The notes beneath the pieces were generated by a model. That model saw only the letters and a list, made by a program, of their open reading frames with translations. It was not told the DNA's origin and ran no database searches. Shown here in pieces: positions 20,801-32,964 of a stretch of DNA of 64,000 nt. The position numbers and the translations under genes are program-made. Position 1 is the first letter of the stretch; the number at the start of each line of letters is the position of its first letter. The DNA lies in NCBI GenBank assembly GCA_963573305.1, contig OY754337.1, positions 74,063,094-74,127,093 on the forward strand. The letters are read 5' to 3'. The stretch comes from Pyrrhosoma nymphula (lineage: Eukaryota > Arthropoda > Insecta > Odonata > Coenagrionidae).

Positions 20801-23003
20801 TTAGTATTTATTATGAGAAGTTTTTTTTTCCAATATGAGATTCTTGGGAATGCCGCATGTTTTTGCAATATACATCTTAAGTACTAGGGAAGTCTTTTTA
20901 TCCAGGTCGTGTTTACGTAACGTGGCCATTGTAAAGAAAACGCTGCACGTTGTCCAGAATACGTTAATGGTGAAAAAACACATCGCATTCTATTTTTTTT
21001 GAGCTTTGATGCCATGATGTTTTATGTAATATATTTGTAGATGTATCCTAATAAAATATCTATCCTACTTTCAAATTCTAACTCTCATTTGCGGAAAACT
21101 ATCTTGCGTAATTAAATGGAATACATTTATGTTTTTCATAGCAAATGAGGGATTCATTTTCAGGAGTTAAATGTTACTCTACACTTTTTATAAATTATAT
21201 GTAATACTGATTTCTGTCCTTTCTTTCTTTAAGAGTTATTTTTGGCTATACCCACATTGTTAATTAAAAGAATTTTTGAATGTAGTGAATTAATTATGGA
21301 GTTTTCATCCACTCAGGATTTTGTCTCCCAACGTTTTGATGGTTGACAGGGCATCAACGACCGAAGCACGTTGCCAGAGCTGGCATCGAATTGTCTGTGG
21401 TCAAACTCTTAATCTTGTGGTAAAACAAAGAATTAAACTCGCTCGCCGAGAATGATCCTAATAATTTTGCAATAAACATAAAAGTTGCCATTATAACGTT
21501 AAAAGTAAATACAAATTTATTATAGAACACCAGGAAAATTTATGTATTTTAACAAATTGATTTTTATGCGTAAAGAGCTGCGGGAATAAGAAATAGTATT
21601 TGATAAATGCATTTTTTAATGAATTTTGACTGCTTAAGGGTTCACGCTGCTATTAACGTATTCATTTCTATGAATCCATAGTACAAATATAGAGAGATGT
21701 TGATACTTCCAAATTACATTCCATCATGAATCTTTTATTCATTTTAACACTCTTGATATTTATTATATGCATATCAACCTTGGTCTACCCTAAGGTTACT
21801 TCTTTTGTTATAGATTTCTGGAGACCGTCGAGTATAGATAGAATGTCGTTGAATGTATCTCCGCATTTCAGTCACCAGTCATTGATATATTTTCGTACCA
21901 TTTAAGAAATATTACCGTGTATAATCCATTATATTTCATTAATCACCGTAGAAATGGAAATAATACCGCGACACATTTCATTCTTCTATCCATAGCCTAG
22001 GATATTTCTTTATCCAAAACATTAACTGGAAATACTGCTTGCTCCCACCCAAATGAGATCACTCGATACACATCATTATTAAAATCATCTACATATCAAT
22101 TAGTTTAGCATTTCAATTATCTAACTAATAATCAATATGCATTGAATGACAATGATGAACGCTTTCGTTAGTTAATTCATAATTGAACCTCATCAGTAGC
22201 TTTCACCTCTCGTCATTTGACTTATGATCCAAGCGCATGAAATTCAATTTACTGCCCAAATGCTCATTGAACCTCATGGGCCATGTTAGTATGTATCTGA
22301 TATAGCCATTCAGATATATCTGAATGTGATAGAAAATCAATGAACATTAGATGCTCGACAAGTAAGTCAACTTAAAATGTACATTTGGGAAGGAAGGAAA
22401 AGCATCGCTTTCGCGCTAGCAGAATAATAAAATCTCCTTTTTCGGCTTCCAGAAATATTGTGGCATTAATCAGGCACAAATACAGATTTCTGGGAGTGCA
22501 TGATATAATTAAGGCATTCCTAATTATTTTAGTTTCTTGTTCCTAATGGTAAACATTTTTATGCGATATCTGTAGTTGTATGCGCCTGTCATGTCTGACA
22601 ACATCTTCAAAACGATCTTGAAATTTTGAGTTTTACTTAAATAAAAATCTTTGGCATATAAAATTCGGAACGAAGTGGAATGTCAATTTAATCGGTGGTT
22701 GCGCCAACCTGGTTTTTTCTAAGGAAATTTTTCCTATACCTTCATTTCACAAACAATGCATTTAAAGGGATTATATTTTGATTGTACCTCCAAAACATGT
22801 GCCAAATTTTTACCAATGTATGTTATAAAGAATATTATATGTAAGGATGAATGATAGCTAAAATTCGTTAGGATTTAAAAACATATAACCTGCACGTACC
22901 TTATAATTAACCAATTCAATCAGAAATGGACTTCGTGCAACGTTACTTTAACTACTTCTACATTTTTCGTAACCGATCTTGTCACCAACACTAACTACCG
23001 ATG
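20801..23003. other. AT-rich non-coding DNA
   Basis: No frame above 60 codons, no repeat structure seen. GTAGATGTATCCTA at about 21,038-21,051 recurs at 26,506-26,519 and may be a remnant of the GTAGATG-tailed LINE family. Confidence 0.55.
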
Positions 23004-23205
23004 GTAATAACTAAGCTGAGGACATTTAGGCACTAAAAATGAAGAAATAGGCAGCCTAAATAGGCACTAAAAATTTCAAAATAGGCACTTAAAATAGGCG
23101 CTTAAAATATTTTTGGCATTTTGGACGATTCTGTCGGTCCTGGTTAAGCCTGTAATTAGGTTTTCCAGGGACCATACAAACAAAACTTGACATACATCTA
23201 CGCCT

Positions 23206-23310
23206 TAGGTAGTGAAATACCCACCCAGCCGGGACTTGAACTCGTAATCCCAAGATCAGCAGGCGAAGACTTTACCCCGCCGCCACCGTGGCCGGCTAGA
23301 AACATAATGC
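23206..23310 (-). mobile_element. tRNA-derived SINE nested in the hAT element
   Basis: The minus strand reads GGTGGCGGCGGGGTAAAGTC (A-box region), TTCGCCTGCTGATC, then GAGTTCAAGTCCCGGC (B box) and GGGTGGGTATTTC. This matches the SINEs at 57.2 and 62.7 kb. B-box drift suggests it is old. Confidence 0.65.
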
Positions 23311-23439
23311 GGCTTATTGCCACAAAGAAGTATCTCAAATTTAAAGCTTGGGCTGAAATACACGATTCATTTTCGGTAAAACTGATGGAGAGGAAAGAGG
23401 ATAAAACTCAAAATAAAATTAGCTTATAAATTAAAGAAA

Positions 23440-23930
23440 CATCAAATTCAAAAGGTTAACTTATTTCAAGCTACATTAAAATTTACAATAACATATTTCT
23501 CTAAATTTTCTCCTGTAACTTATGCCGAGAGTCAGTCAGGATATTTCTATAGCATGAAAATGACCTCTCAACCCCACACGAGGTGATAGGGCAATACTTA
23601 AATGATGCAAGCTCTTCTGCTGTCATCTTTGGTCCTGGAGCCACCGAATTCCCTGATATAATGTTTACAATTTTATGGACATCTTCCCAACCAGGGTTCC
23701 TTTACATAACTTTCCTGAATTTTCAAATCAAGGCTTCTCCCACATCACTAAGGGTAGTTAACTTTAGATAGATAGATAGATAAGTTCACTTTCCAACTTT
23801 CAATTTTTTTCGACAACTGCCACAAGGAGTAGTTCTCTTTCTTCCAGCGATTGAATAGTGGTTAGTAATTTACCAAAATAGCATGATATAAATGCTAGGT
23901 CTTTGTTGTTCTGGCAGAACTCTCAGTGGA
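23440..23930 (-). pseudogene. hAT transposase, C-terminal segment
   Basis: Read on the minus strand across several stops: FGKLLTTIQSLEERE, DVGEALI, KFRKVM, NPGWEDVHKIVNIISG, then CPITSCGVERSFSCYRNIL and TDSRHKLQEKI. The final part (P-x-T/S-S-C-x-V-E-R-S-F followed by K/R-N-I-L-T-D-x-R) is the C-terminal dimerisation end of insect hAT-like and CGGBP1-related transposases. Stops replace residues in at least three places, so it is a pseudogene. Segment 24,680-25,061 partly repeats the same protein region. Confidence 0.7.
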
Positions 23931-23932
23931 AA

Positions 23933-24370
23933 CTAGGCGGTGTGCACACCAGAGGGATGCAACACGCGACTTAACTACTTGATGGAGGTTGCGCGGCACG
24001 ATATTTGACCCTGCGACATTCGAGTACACATTGCAGTGATACGACGCGCGATACGTCAAGTGGTAAAATATAAGACGGGGACGTTTTTTCGTCTCTCAGT
24101 TGTAATCATGAGCTCGTCGGAGGAGGATATTGTTGTAGCTTACCATTATTTGGAAACGAGGCACTACTGACTGAAAGTCGTGTTGTACCGGGTAGTGCGA
24201 ATGTGGGGTAGCTACAAGAATGGGATGAGGCCAATGGCGAAATTGAAGAGACCGGCGCTTACACCTCAGCTTCATTTAACTGTTCATTTTGAAGTAAAAA
24301 AAATACATTTGAGAGCTCTTTTGCACCGGTCAGAACGAAAAACGGGCAACAATGCGACGATTTAACAAAT
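23933..24370 (+). mobile_element. Possible PIF/Harbinger-like fragment nested in the hAT
   Basis: Begins GGCGGTGTGCACACCAGAGG, an end-like sequence, then a GC-richer stretch and an ATG at 24,108 giving MSSSEEDIVVAYHYL before a stop at 24,168. Acidic Ser/Glu starts of this kind occur in Harbinger-linked proteins. No matching right end or 3-bp duplication is clear, so the assignment is weak. Confidence 0.3.
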
Positions 24371-24679
24371 TATAATAACTTATGTAGACGCGGAAATAAA
24401 AATTCGGGACGATAGGCAATTCTTGCAATTTAAGACCTTCACATCGGCAATATAAGCATAAAAAGGCACAAATCGATTAATTGGCATTGAAATGCAGTAA
24501 CAACTTGATTTTTTCGTTATAAATAACCCTGAATGGATTTCTAGTTTTGTTAAAATTTATTTCCCTAATAAGAAAAATTAAACTTTTGGTAATATTATCT
24601 CAGCAACAATGACAGTTCATATGGACTCTTCTTTAGTATTAGAGCCATATAATTTCCTCATTAAATGTCTTCAACCTTA

Positions 24680-25061
24680 CTAATGTATTCCCATCCAGGG
24701 TTTATCTGTATGAAGTTTTAAATTCTTGTGCAATGGATTTCCCACATCAAAAAGGTCACCACATCTCAGATTTTCTCTGTTGCCGTTGGGCTCTCTTGCC
24801 TCCAGCAATGACATGATTGATGGTAGTTTACCAAAATTGCATCTGATAAACGTAGGATCTGCGTCGACATCGAGATTCAACTCTGCAGCTTTGGATTCGA
24901 GAATGCAGTTTGCTTCTTCTCCATCCAGATATTCTGCTGCCCATAGTATCAATAGAGGCCGTGAAGGCCGAGCAACTTCGGGCGTCATATTTCTTTAAAC
25001 ATATAAACTCAGTAATACTGAGTGGTGCCTTCAAAAGCCAGTTTTTTGCAATTGAAACCAT
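24680..25061 (-). pseudogene. hAT transposase, second segment
   Basis: The longest open piece (24,680-24,988) includes ILWAAEYLDGEEANCILESK, DPTFIRCNFGKLPSIMSLLE, LFDVGNPLHKNLKLHTDKPW. The stretch from FGKL to DVG aligns with 23,700-23,890 of the C-terminal segment, so the same protein region is present twice within one pair of TIRs. Upstream sequence on the minus strand is broken by frameshifts. Whether this is an internal duplication or the remains of two related elements is open. Confidence 0.55.
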
Positions 25062-25441
25062 CGCATGTACGCATCACTTAAAATTACCATAGTTGTTTTT
25101 CTACTCTTTGTATAATAATACTTTGGATGATTTTTCTTTATGCATGTTTAATGAAAATATTTCCACTTTGATAGATTAAAAAAGAAACTGAAATAACAGA
25201 CTAGCTCCGCAATAAAGAGAAGTTTGGTATCGCTGAGATGAATATTGCTTTTTTAAGCCCTTAAATAGGCGATTTCAGCAGAAATAGGCATAAACAGGTA
25301 AAATAGGCATTTTTAGGCAGTAACAAATTGCCTTAATTTCGCCACAAATGATCATAAATGAACTTATAACTTCATAAAATTGGTTTCCTGAGTAAAAGAA
25401 AAAATAGGCATTTTAGGCAATGTCCTCAGCTTAGTAATAAC

Positions 25442-26430
25442 TTACTAAGTCCTCTTAAAACTCACTGTAAATTATTCTATTTTTCGATACGTCTTCAGAT
25501 GTTCCAACTGTCATACTTACTTATCATAGGCACTTCTCTCTGCCCCGAACTTGGTTACAAAACATTACTGCATCTGTCCAGTATTTCAAAAAAATAAACA
25601 TGGAAGGCTCATTTTGTTTGTTGAATATGGTGGGTGGAAAATACTCCAATCCCCTCCTTGTAGATAAGGTATTCTTCACGTAAGTTACGCATACTTATAT
25701 TGGGTTGTATGACCATTAAAAGATGTGCGCTGAGAAAATCCTACCCTAGATTATTAACAGCTGCCAATGAGACTTTTAACTAGGTTTGTCAATAGGTATT
25801 GTATCGTGTTAGTTAGATTACTCCCTAATACTTGTATGCTTATCTGCTAACTAGTACCATAGAGTACTAGGTGCTTACTCTGTGCTAGTACTAACAGCAA
25901 GCCGTGCATACTTTCAGCATAATTCATGTATCTCTGTCCATTAATGTAGTTTCGAAATACTAACGGTTCTTCTAACATTGGTAGCACAACTATAGTGTAG
26001 TGCATGCTTGTGAGGCTTCGTCTCCTTACATGCATTAGCAATTCATGCTAATGCACCAATAGTCGTCGTTTCACTAGCTTTAATAGAGTATAGTGTAAAG
26101 CATCTCCTCAAACGTTCTTAAGTATTTAATCTTAGAATCTAGTGCTTTTACTTCTTTAAACATAATCAGTTTCATTTTTTATTTTATTTCTACTGGATTA
26201 ACTGCTTGCATTACTGCACGTTTGATTTCCTTTTTCCGTAGCTGGAGATATTCATTTAACTAGTTATAGAGGGGTTAGTGATGAAGGATGAAATATAATT
26301 AAGGTTATATTAGGTATAGTTTTTATAGCTAGCTTAGGGGGTAGATTACTTTTTTGCATTATTTTTCCTTATGCTTCTATAACTTTTTTACCTTTCAATT
26401 TAAACATTTTGGCTTTATTTGTTCGAGTGG
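25442..26430. other. AT-rich non-coding DNA
   Basis: Several short CTAGTA-type palindromes near 25,850, otherwise nothing recognised. Confidence 0.5.
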
Positions 26431-26439
26431 CAGGAGCAG

Positions 26440-26520
26440 GACCAGAGAAAGACTAGTTAATCCCTGCCACACACCCTAAAGGTGGCTTGGAGGGTATTTT
26501 GTAGATGTAGATGTATCCTA
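26440..26520 (+). repeat. LINE 3'-end fragment with GTAGATG tail
   Basis: CCCTGCCACACACCC, GGTGGCTTGGAGGGTATTTT and GTAGATGTAGATG match the end of the CR1/Jockey-like fragment at 60,165-60,220. Only the last bases of the element were inserted, typical of abortive LINE reverse transcription. Confidence 0.6.
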
Positions 26521-26819
26521 GATTTCTCTCTCAAATTCTCGTATTCTTTCTGCTCGCTCGGATGAATTTTTAACGAAATGCGCTACATTTTCATAACTTC
26601 TGACGACAAAGATGATTTTGAAGGCGCATGCTCTCAAAGTAGGAGCTGCCTTTATGGCACATATTCACCTCCTCTTTATAAAAGGCGTCTCCTTCTTGTG
26701 CTCGGCACAAATCTACACTTGCCCTCAGTGTCTCCGTATACATACGCTTCACTGCGGGTTTGCATACATATATAACCCACACTCATTGAATGCGAGAGCT
26801 AAGGAGGAGTAGGTAGAGG

Positions 26820-27440
26820 AGATGAAATGGGTAAGAGGCCGCCGCCTTTTCGGTGAGGGGGAGTAGCGCCCCATTTATAGGCTACACTTTCGCTTCGGTC
26901 CAATCTCTCAAAAGCGACCACCCCCTAGCCCCTCCCTTACCCTGATCCGTTGTACCCACCCCTGCACCCCCTCCGCGATGGGCGTTCACGCAGCGGCAAG
27001 GTGGGAGCGGCAATGGGTGAGGAGCGGGACGGTTTTAAAATAAAGGCGCCGTGAGAGGGAATTGCCGGCGAGGAAGAAAGTGTTTGGGTCTTTTCTGGAG
27101 CAAGGAGCTCTCCCGACCCCTTATATATAGAGCCACTTCGTTGGGGTGGGCGTGGGCGGGGGCATAGTCCCTGGGAAGCGAGCTTGATGAGTTTAGAAGG
27201 CACGGTGAGTGGCAACGGGATGAGCGGGGAGCGAAATGACTCGGCACTCGACTCGCGCAACGTAGGTACTACCCAAAGGCCTGATGCTCGAGAGACGCCA
27301 CTGCTCGCTTTACACGGGTTCAAGGGCCCACCTTCCAAATGAGCAATCTCACGGAAGAGTCGAGAATAAGCCAGGATGGGTCCATGAATATTAGATAAAA
27401 AGTTTGACTCAATTGATAATGGCACGTAGTCTACATGATT
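26820..27440. promoter_or_regulatory. GC-rich block with TATA-like sequence
   Basis: A CpG-containing block inside AT-rich DNA. CCTTATATATAGAG at 27,118-27,131 resembles a TATA box in GC-rich surroundings. The 162-codon minus frame is Pro/Ser-rich without a domain and is probably compositional. Promoter role is inferred. Confidence 0.25.
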
Positions 27441-28507
27441 TGAACAAGTTTAAAAAATGGAGAGGCGTTCTTTGGTATAATGCCCACCTCACGGTTTGAG
27501 GGGGGCACCATATAAATGAGCCATCTTCCAATGAGCAGTCCAGGATTAGTTCATGAGATATTGGAGAGAAATGGACGCGATTTGCAAAACCAGAATAGGA
27601 ACAGATTTTGAAATGGGTAGAGCTCTTCCGTTGAGTCGTCAGAGCTCGCGTAGTAGCGTCTGGTTAATAAGTACTAGATCTGGAAGAGTACTTGCTCCTC
27701 TATAGGCGTTGAACATGCATTTATTGGCTCTTATCACAGTCACGTAGTTATATTCGTGAAATCACAGCTTCGAGTGCCCTTGAAGAAAGCTTTGTTTTAT
27801 CTCCGTTTTTCTTGTCATCTCTAGCTTTTGCACTTTTTTACGTTGTGAAACAAAAACAAAAGATTTGACGAAAACCTATTACTGAATATTGTTACTCGAG
27901 CGCTACTTCCAATTATTTCATGGTATTTTCTACATATTTGTTTTCCTGGTAACATTTCATCTGTTGGAAAGAAGGCTTCATACCTGAAGAAGCAAACTGA
28001 AACGTTTGCGAAGCATATCTTTTACAATGATGAGTCCACGCGGAGGAGAACTCGGAATACCTGTATCATCAATTACAGATGTTAGCTATCTTAGAGAATG
28101 TGTGCAAAATTTTGACACTGACTTTGTGGAAGCATAATCTATCCATCCTGAAGAAGAGAAACGCGTTAAAATGTCCACACTTTTAATTACCACCAAACAA
28201 AGTTTCGGTACGTTATGCCGTCATCAGTGTACTTCTACAACAAGTGGAAAATAGTTATCAGTTATTAATGTCTCTTTAAGTACTCCTTAATGCATTAAGT
28301 ACTCCTATGCACTCCTTTAAGTACTCCTATGCATTTAAGAGCTCTGGATGTTTATCTATCTATGTCTTGCCGCATTTAATCTTCACTTTATGCACACAAG
28401 GAGCAGTCAATAATAGGCAGGCGATCGCGGAGCACACTTGGATCAGACCGAAGCATAAAATCAAGTTGAAATTTGCCAAATTAATTAAAATGGAAACACT
28501 TTACTTC
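27441..28507. other. Non-coding DNA with a Penelope-like end motif
   Basis: Around 27,985-28,015 the motif CCTGAAGAAGCAAAC..GAAACGTTTGCG has the CTGAAGA..GAAAC order of Penelope-like termini. Short repeats of TTAAGTACTCCT occur at 28,276-28,338. No gene. Confidence 0.35.
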
Positions 28508-28629
28508 CGAATAATCATCAAGGAGGCTATTGATATCAAAACGACAACAATATCAATAGAGAAGATTACCATCTTCTCTATTGATATTGTTGTCGTTTTG
28601 ATATCAATAGCCTCCTTGATGATTATTCG
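28508..28629. repeat. Perfect palindrome, 59-bp arms, 4-nt loop
   Basis: The left arm (28,508-28,566) is the exact reverse complement of the right arm (28,571-28,629), separated by TACC. No mismatch in 59 pairs. The pairing stops sharply on both sides. It would form a long dsRNA hairpin if transcribed. Confidence 0.95.
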
Positions 28630-31600
28630 TTCAATACTCGTTCTTCTGCGTATAGAGACTTAGTTTCCATGTTTTCAAGCAGAGAGCTCCTAATCAAAAT
28701 TCAGCGCTAACCTGAGTGAGCAACATACATAAAGCGAGCGGAAACCGTATGGAGAACTTTGAAGCTGAGGGAGCAGACTAGAAGCATCATCCACAAGGAT
28801 TATCCAACGGAGAAGAAACCGGAGAAGGAATCGGAGAAGCCTGCCTTATCCATACACTCTACGGAAGCCTTCTTTTCACATGTAATTTTATAATTTATTC
28901 TAAGGTTTGGTCAGTCAAGAGAGCCGCTAATATTCGGTTTGATATGCTATTGAAATTTGATAGGGAAAAATGGAGTGCTGAGTTCGATAACATAATAGTC
29001 TCCTTGGTCTGAGCCGTATATTGCCATCGCCTCTACTCAGAGATCTCTAATTGGCCAAAGCATGCTGACGGAAGTAACAATTCATTCGTGTAACGGCCAA
29101 GTTGTTAAGTTGGAGCAATAAACCTTAGAATACACATTTTTCCAGATTGAATCATGCTAGGAGTACTCTAGAAGTACACTGCTTTCAGAGTTAACCAACA
29201 ATGCCTTGATTAACATTCTGCTGAATTATCAGGAGCTATTTAAAGTTTAATTAATGCTAAAACCGCGAATATGTTTCCATTCATATCTATTTTGATAAAT
29301 ATCCTCTTTACTAGGAAGGTTTACGGTTAGTCCTCATTTTCCCTTTTTTCCTGTAGCGCATAGTTTTCATATCACTTTGCATTGCATTCATTCTCTCACC
29401 AAGATTTGTAAACGGAATAAATCAGTTTATAATTTTTACCTGAGAGATTTATTTGTGGCGAACATATTTTATTCTATAAATTAGTTTCAAGGTGTTGAAG
29501 CCACGTTTTGGTCAAATAAATCTCTTTGTGAAACGACTTGGGAAGTTATTTTAAACAACAATGACGTTTTACACGAAGCTGTACCATTGCGTATAAAACG
29601 TGTTATTTCCCATTTCTTTAGTCTTGAAATTCTGTGTATACCGTCCATACTCTTAACATAATCAATAAGTAACGGAAATATATTGAGTTGTGCAAATAAT
29701 ATTATAATATTGGCTATAATTGGCTTTACCTTGCTGTAAGTGGGGGATATCAGTTTGCCAAAGTATAGGTTCTTTGCAAAGTACGCTGTTGGTATAAGTA
29801 ATTTGTCGTAAAATAAAACGTTTTTATTTTACCTCTACATTAATTTTATTACGATTTGTACTTCGTTTTGTTTAAACACTGTACACCTTTAGGTCTAACT
29901 ATATTAAATATTTTAAGATTTCATTAAAAAACTTGATAATATATGTTCCCGCGCGTGTTTATGTCTACGATTAGATTCACGATTTACTTCATTTGTTTTA
30001 TTATTGGTGGAATATTTCCTAAGTTGTCTCTTTTCTAGGTCAAAGATACTCCTAAGTGAAATTGTTGTAAATTATTACTGCTACTACAAATTACATGCAT
30101 TGTCACCTATAACTTACAGTACAAATTCCTGGCTTAATTTATGTAACCATTATATCACCCAGGAAGAGGTTCCAATCATGATTAGAATACTTAGATTACC
30201 CATAAACTCAGAAAATGACATTATTTGTGGAAAAACAGGTGGTTCAGAGTTAACTTTTTTTGTTGAGATTGAAAGTATAGGAGACCTACCGCAGGAAATG
30301 TTGGAGGAGACTTGAATTGGTCGAGGATATGGGGATCTGGGTGAAAGGCGGACGAAGATTCAGCCACGACGGAGTCAGGAAAGGTTTCAAAGCGGAGAAT
30401 GCCAGGGACTCACTTGCTGTCGGCGAGAGCCGGTTTCACGTATGGAGTTCATTTCATGAAAGGATTTCCGAGTCGTGAAAATATTTGCGATACGCCGCGA
30501 GTAGACGATGATCCAGGAAAAAGGGGAATAAGAGTGGCTAGCGCGCGCAGAGAGTTTTTTTTTGCCAGGAGCCAAAGCTGGCGTCGGTTGGAGGAGTCGG
30601 GGGAGTGTGAAGGGGTAGGGGGAGTGACGTGGGAGGGGTTGCGGTGTATGCCAAGCACAACAGGGGACAACTGGTGACATATATCGTGGACATATTTGCC
30701 ATTTATTTCTTCACATACCTCGTAATTTAAAAATGAATGACACGGTAATGTATTACTTCCATCATTCCTTAAAAATTTGATGATTTTTTCCAAACAATGA
30801 AATTTAAATTTGTGCCAATATTCAGCCTCGTGGCTATTCAGCATTCGGCAACGCTCCAGACGACACTGGGTTACTATCTGATCTCACCGGAATAAGCCTC
30901 CCCAAGCTTCTACTAGCAATTTCATCTGGGTCTTTCATTCTAATGACCACCATAGGAAAAATCATGTGTCCCGAGGAAAGAAAATGGCTTTCTTACTTGG
31001 TTGTGTGTTCTTCTCCTAAAAGTGGAGCCTAACTGTTACGTCTCTAAATACGGATTGAATCCATTTCGTGATATTTTAAATTGAGGGATCACATCTTACG
31101 TGTAGATTTTTCTATATCTTTGGGGTTTAATCTTCAAATTAATTAGTTCACCGTAAATAATCTGCCCTAGGAAATATTTGTGAAGAAAATATCTTTTATA
31201 TAAACTGATACTTGGGGCAGCAATAGTAAATAATGAATTATGGTATTGTGAATTAGGTCAAATAATCTCATCAGAAAAAATGAAAGTAATTAGGGACTCA
31301 AATGGCTATAGCTTTATGCTTCCAAATAGCTAATTCCGATATGGTTTTTGCAGTAAAATATTTTCCCGAAAGTTAGTCTTTCATGTGGTTTTAGAACATT
31401 AATAAAAATAAGTTATCATTCGTTGAATCATCATTACATACTTTCTACATTTTCAAGTCGTCACGATATAAAATATTTCACCCACACAACTTTCCATGGA
31501 TTTAGAATGTGGATCAGACGCGTGATACGTAGATAATTACTTCGTGGATGGGCCAATTATTCATGCTAATTCTCAGTCATTTATATTAATTTTTAATATT

Positions 31601-32932
31601 CACGAGGAAATTAAAAAAAATGTTTGCTTGAAACTGGGAGAAAATTTCCGAATTATTTTAAGGCTTAGGCGAGTACATAGATGGGGAAAGATGTAGGAAA
31701 AAATTTTGAGACAAGGTGTGTATCGCAACTGGGAAAGGCAGCGTGGAAATTAATAATTGATGAAGGCAAGAGTGAAGCACAGTGCCAAGAATTAAAAAAA
31801 AAACTTTCGCCCTCTGGTAGCGGTCATACGGGTCAGGGATGAAATATCAGTCCAAATGAGCGACTCATGTTAAATCTCGCGTCTCGATGAGTAATGATTT
31901 TTTTATTTTAAATAGAATGTCTTTCTTTAGATCCTTTTTCCATTCAAAGACTTTATTCTCCTATTTTTATAGCGGTACAAACGCGATCTATAATGTCATA
32001 GTTTTTCCAAGTGGTTTTATGTAGGACATCACCAATTCTAGTTATTAATGTTTGTCCATCATCTTGTCTTATCTAGTTGATATTTATATTTTCTGGTGGT
32101 AGAATATCAATTTTACCTTATATATTACTGGAGTTATTTACACAAAAGTTAGGCCTCTTAAGAATGTTAACTAAGACCCCTTATCGGACTTTCAAAAGAT
32201 ATATAATCATGCCCTGTAACAACAGTGTAAAAAAGTTCACTAGGTTTGGCTAACTAGCTTTCACAGGGGAAACCTTTTGCTATCGAGGTACGAGCATTTA
32301 AACGTAGTAATGTAAACGGGCATTAGGTACTCTTATAGGTGATTGTATTAAAACGCATGACTGCTTCATGAAACAAATAGCACTTTGCATTCTTATGATA
32401 ATTGTTTAACCCACAGTGATGAATGGTGTATTACTGATATTTTCTTCTTAGGATATAAAAGTTCAATTCATCCATCGATAAAATACATGGTGTTTTCATA
32501 ATTGTATCTACGTCTAGAGATATTGTACATCAATATGTTAGCTATCGAGCAAAATTTTTGAAAATATACTTTTGATGCTATTATATTTTGGTGAAAATAT
32601 TTCAATTGGTTTCTTTAGTGTAAGTAAGCATGCTGTGTTTTGTGTAGTAGTTACTATATCAACTGAAGCCTCTCCAATATAAGTTGGCCGTAACAGTTAG
32701 AAGAAGTTCGTATGTTGCAGAAAATCGTGGTTCACATAGAGAGCGTCATTGCTAGATAAATTTTGGAATTGTGGTAAACTTCTAGGTAACGTTTGCAATA
32801 GTATTTATATTGCAACTTTATTTTTAAATAATAAAAACCCCTTATATGCTGTTACTGCACTTTTTTAGCTTGCATGTTTGATTTTATTGGTACTATATTA
32901 ATCAAACTGTAAATTGTATGAAAAAATTACAA
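28630..32932. other. AT-rich non-coding DNA
   Basis: A somewhat GC-richer patch at about 30,310-30,680 carries overlapping frames on both strands (92-131 codons) without recognisable domains. Otherwise featureless. Confidence 0.5.
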
Positions 32933-32964
32933 TTTATTCGTTTCTATTTTTTTCAGGTGAGTGT
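32933..32964 (+). promoter_or_regulatory. Candidate recursive-splicing (ratchet) site
   Basis: The pyrimidine tract TTCGTTTCTATTTTTTTCAG is joined directly to GTGAGTGT, giving a strong acceptor and strong donor at one point (AG|GT at 32,956/32,957). Such zero-length exons mark recursive splicing in long insect introns. This implies transcription of the plus strand through here. Confidence 0.45.

Larger units (their letters stand above)
23012..25433 (-). mobile_element. hAT-superfamily DNA transposon, defective, complete ends
   Basis: Ends are perfect 15-bp inverted repeats TAAGCTGAGGACATT (23,012-23,026) and its complement (25,419-25,433), flanked by an exact 8-bp duplication GTAATAAC (23,004-23,011 and 25,434-25,441), the hAT hallmark. 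Both subterminal regions hold several copies of AAATAGGCA/TAGGCA, likely transposase binding sites. The transposase remains on the minus strand in two broken segments. A SINE and a Harbinger-like piece lie inside. It cannot move by itself but the ends look usable. Confidence 0.85.
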
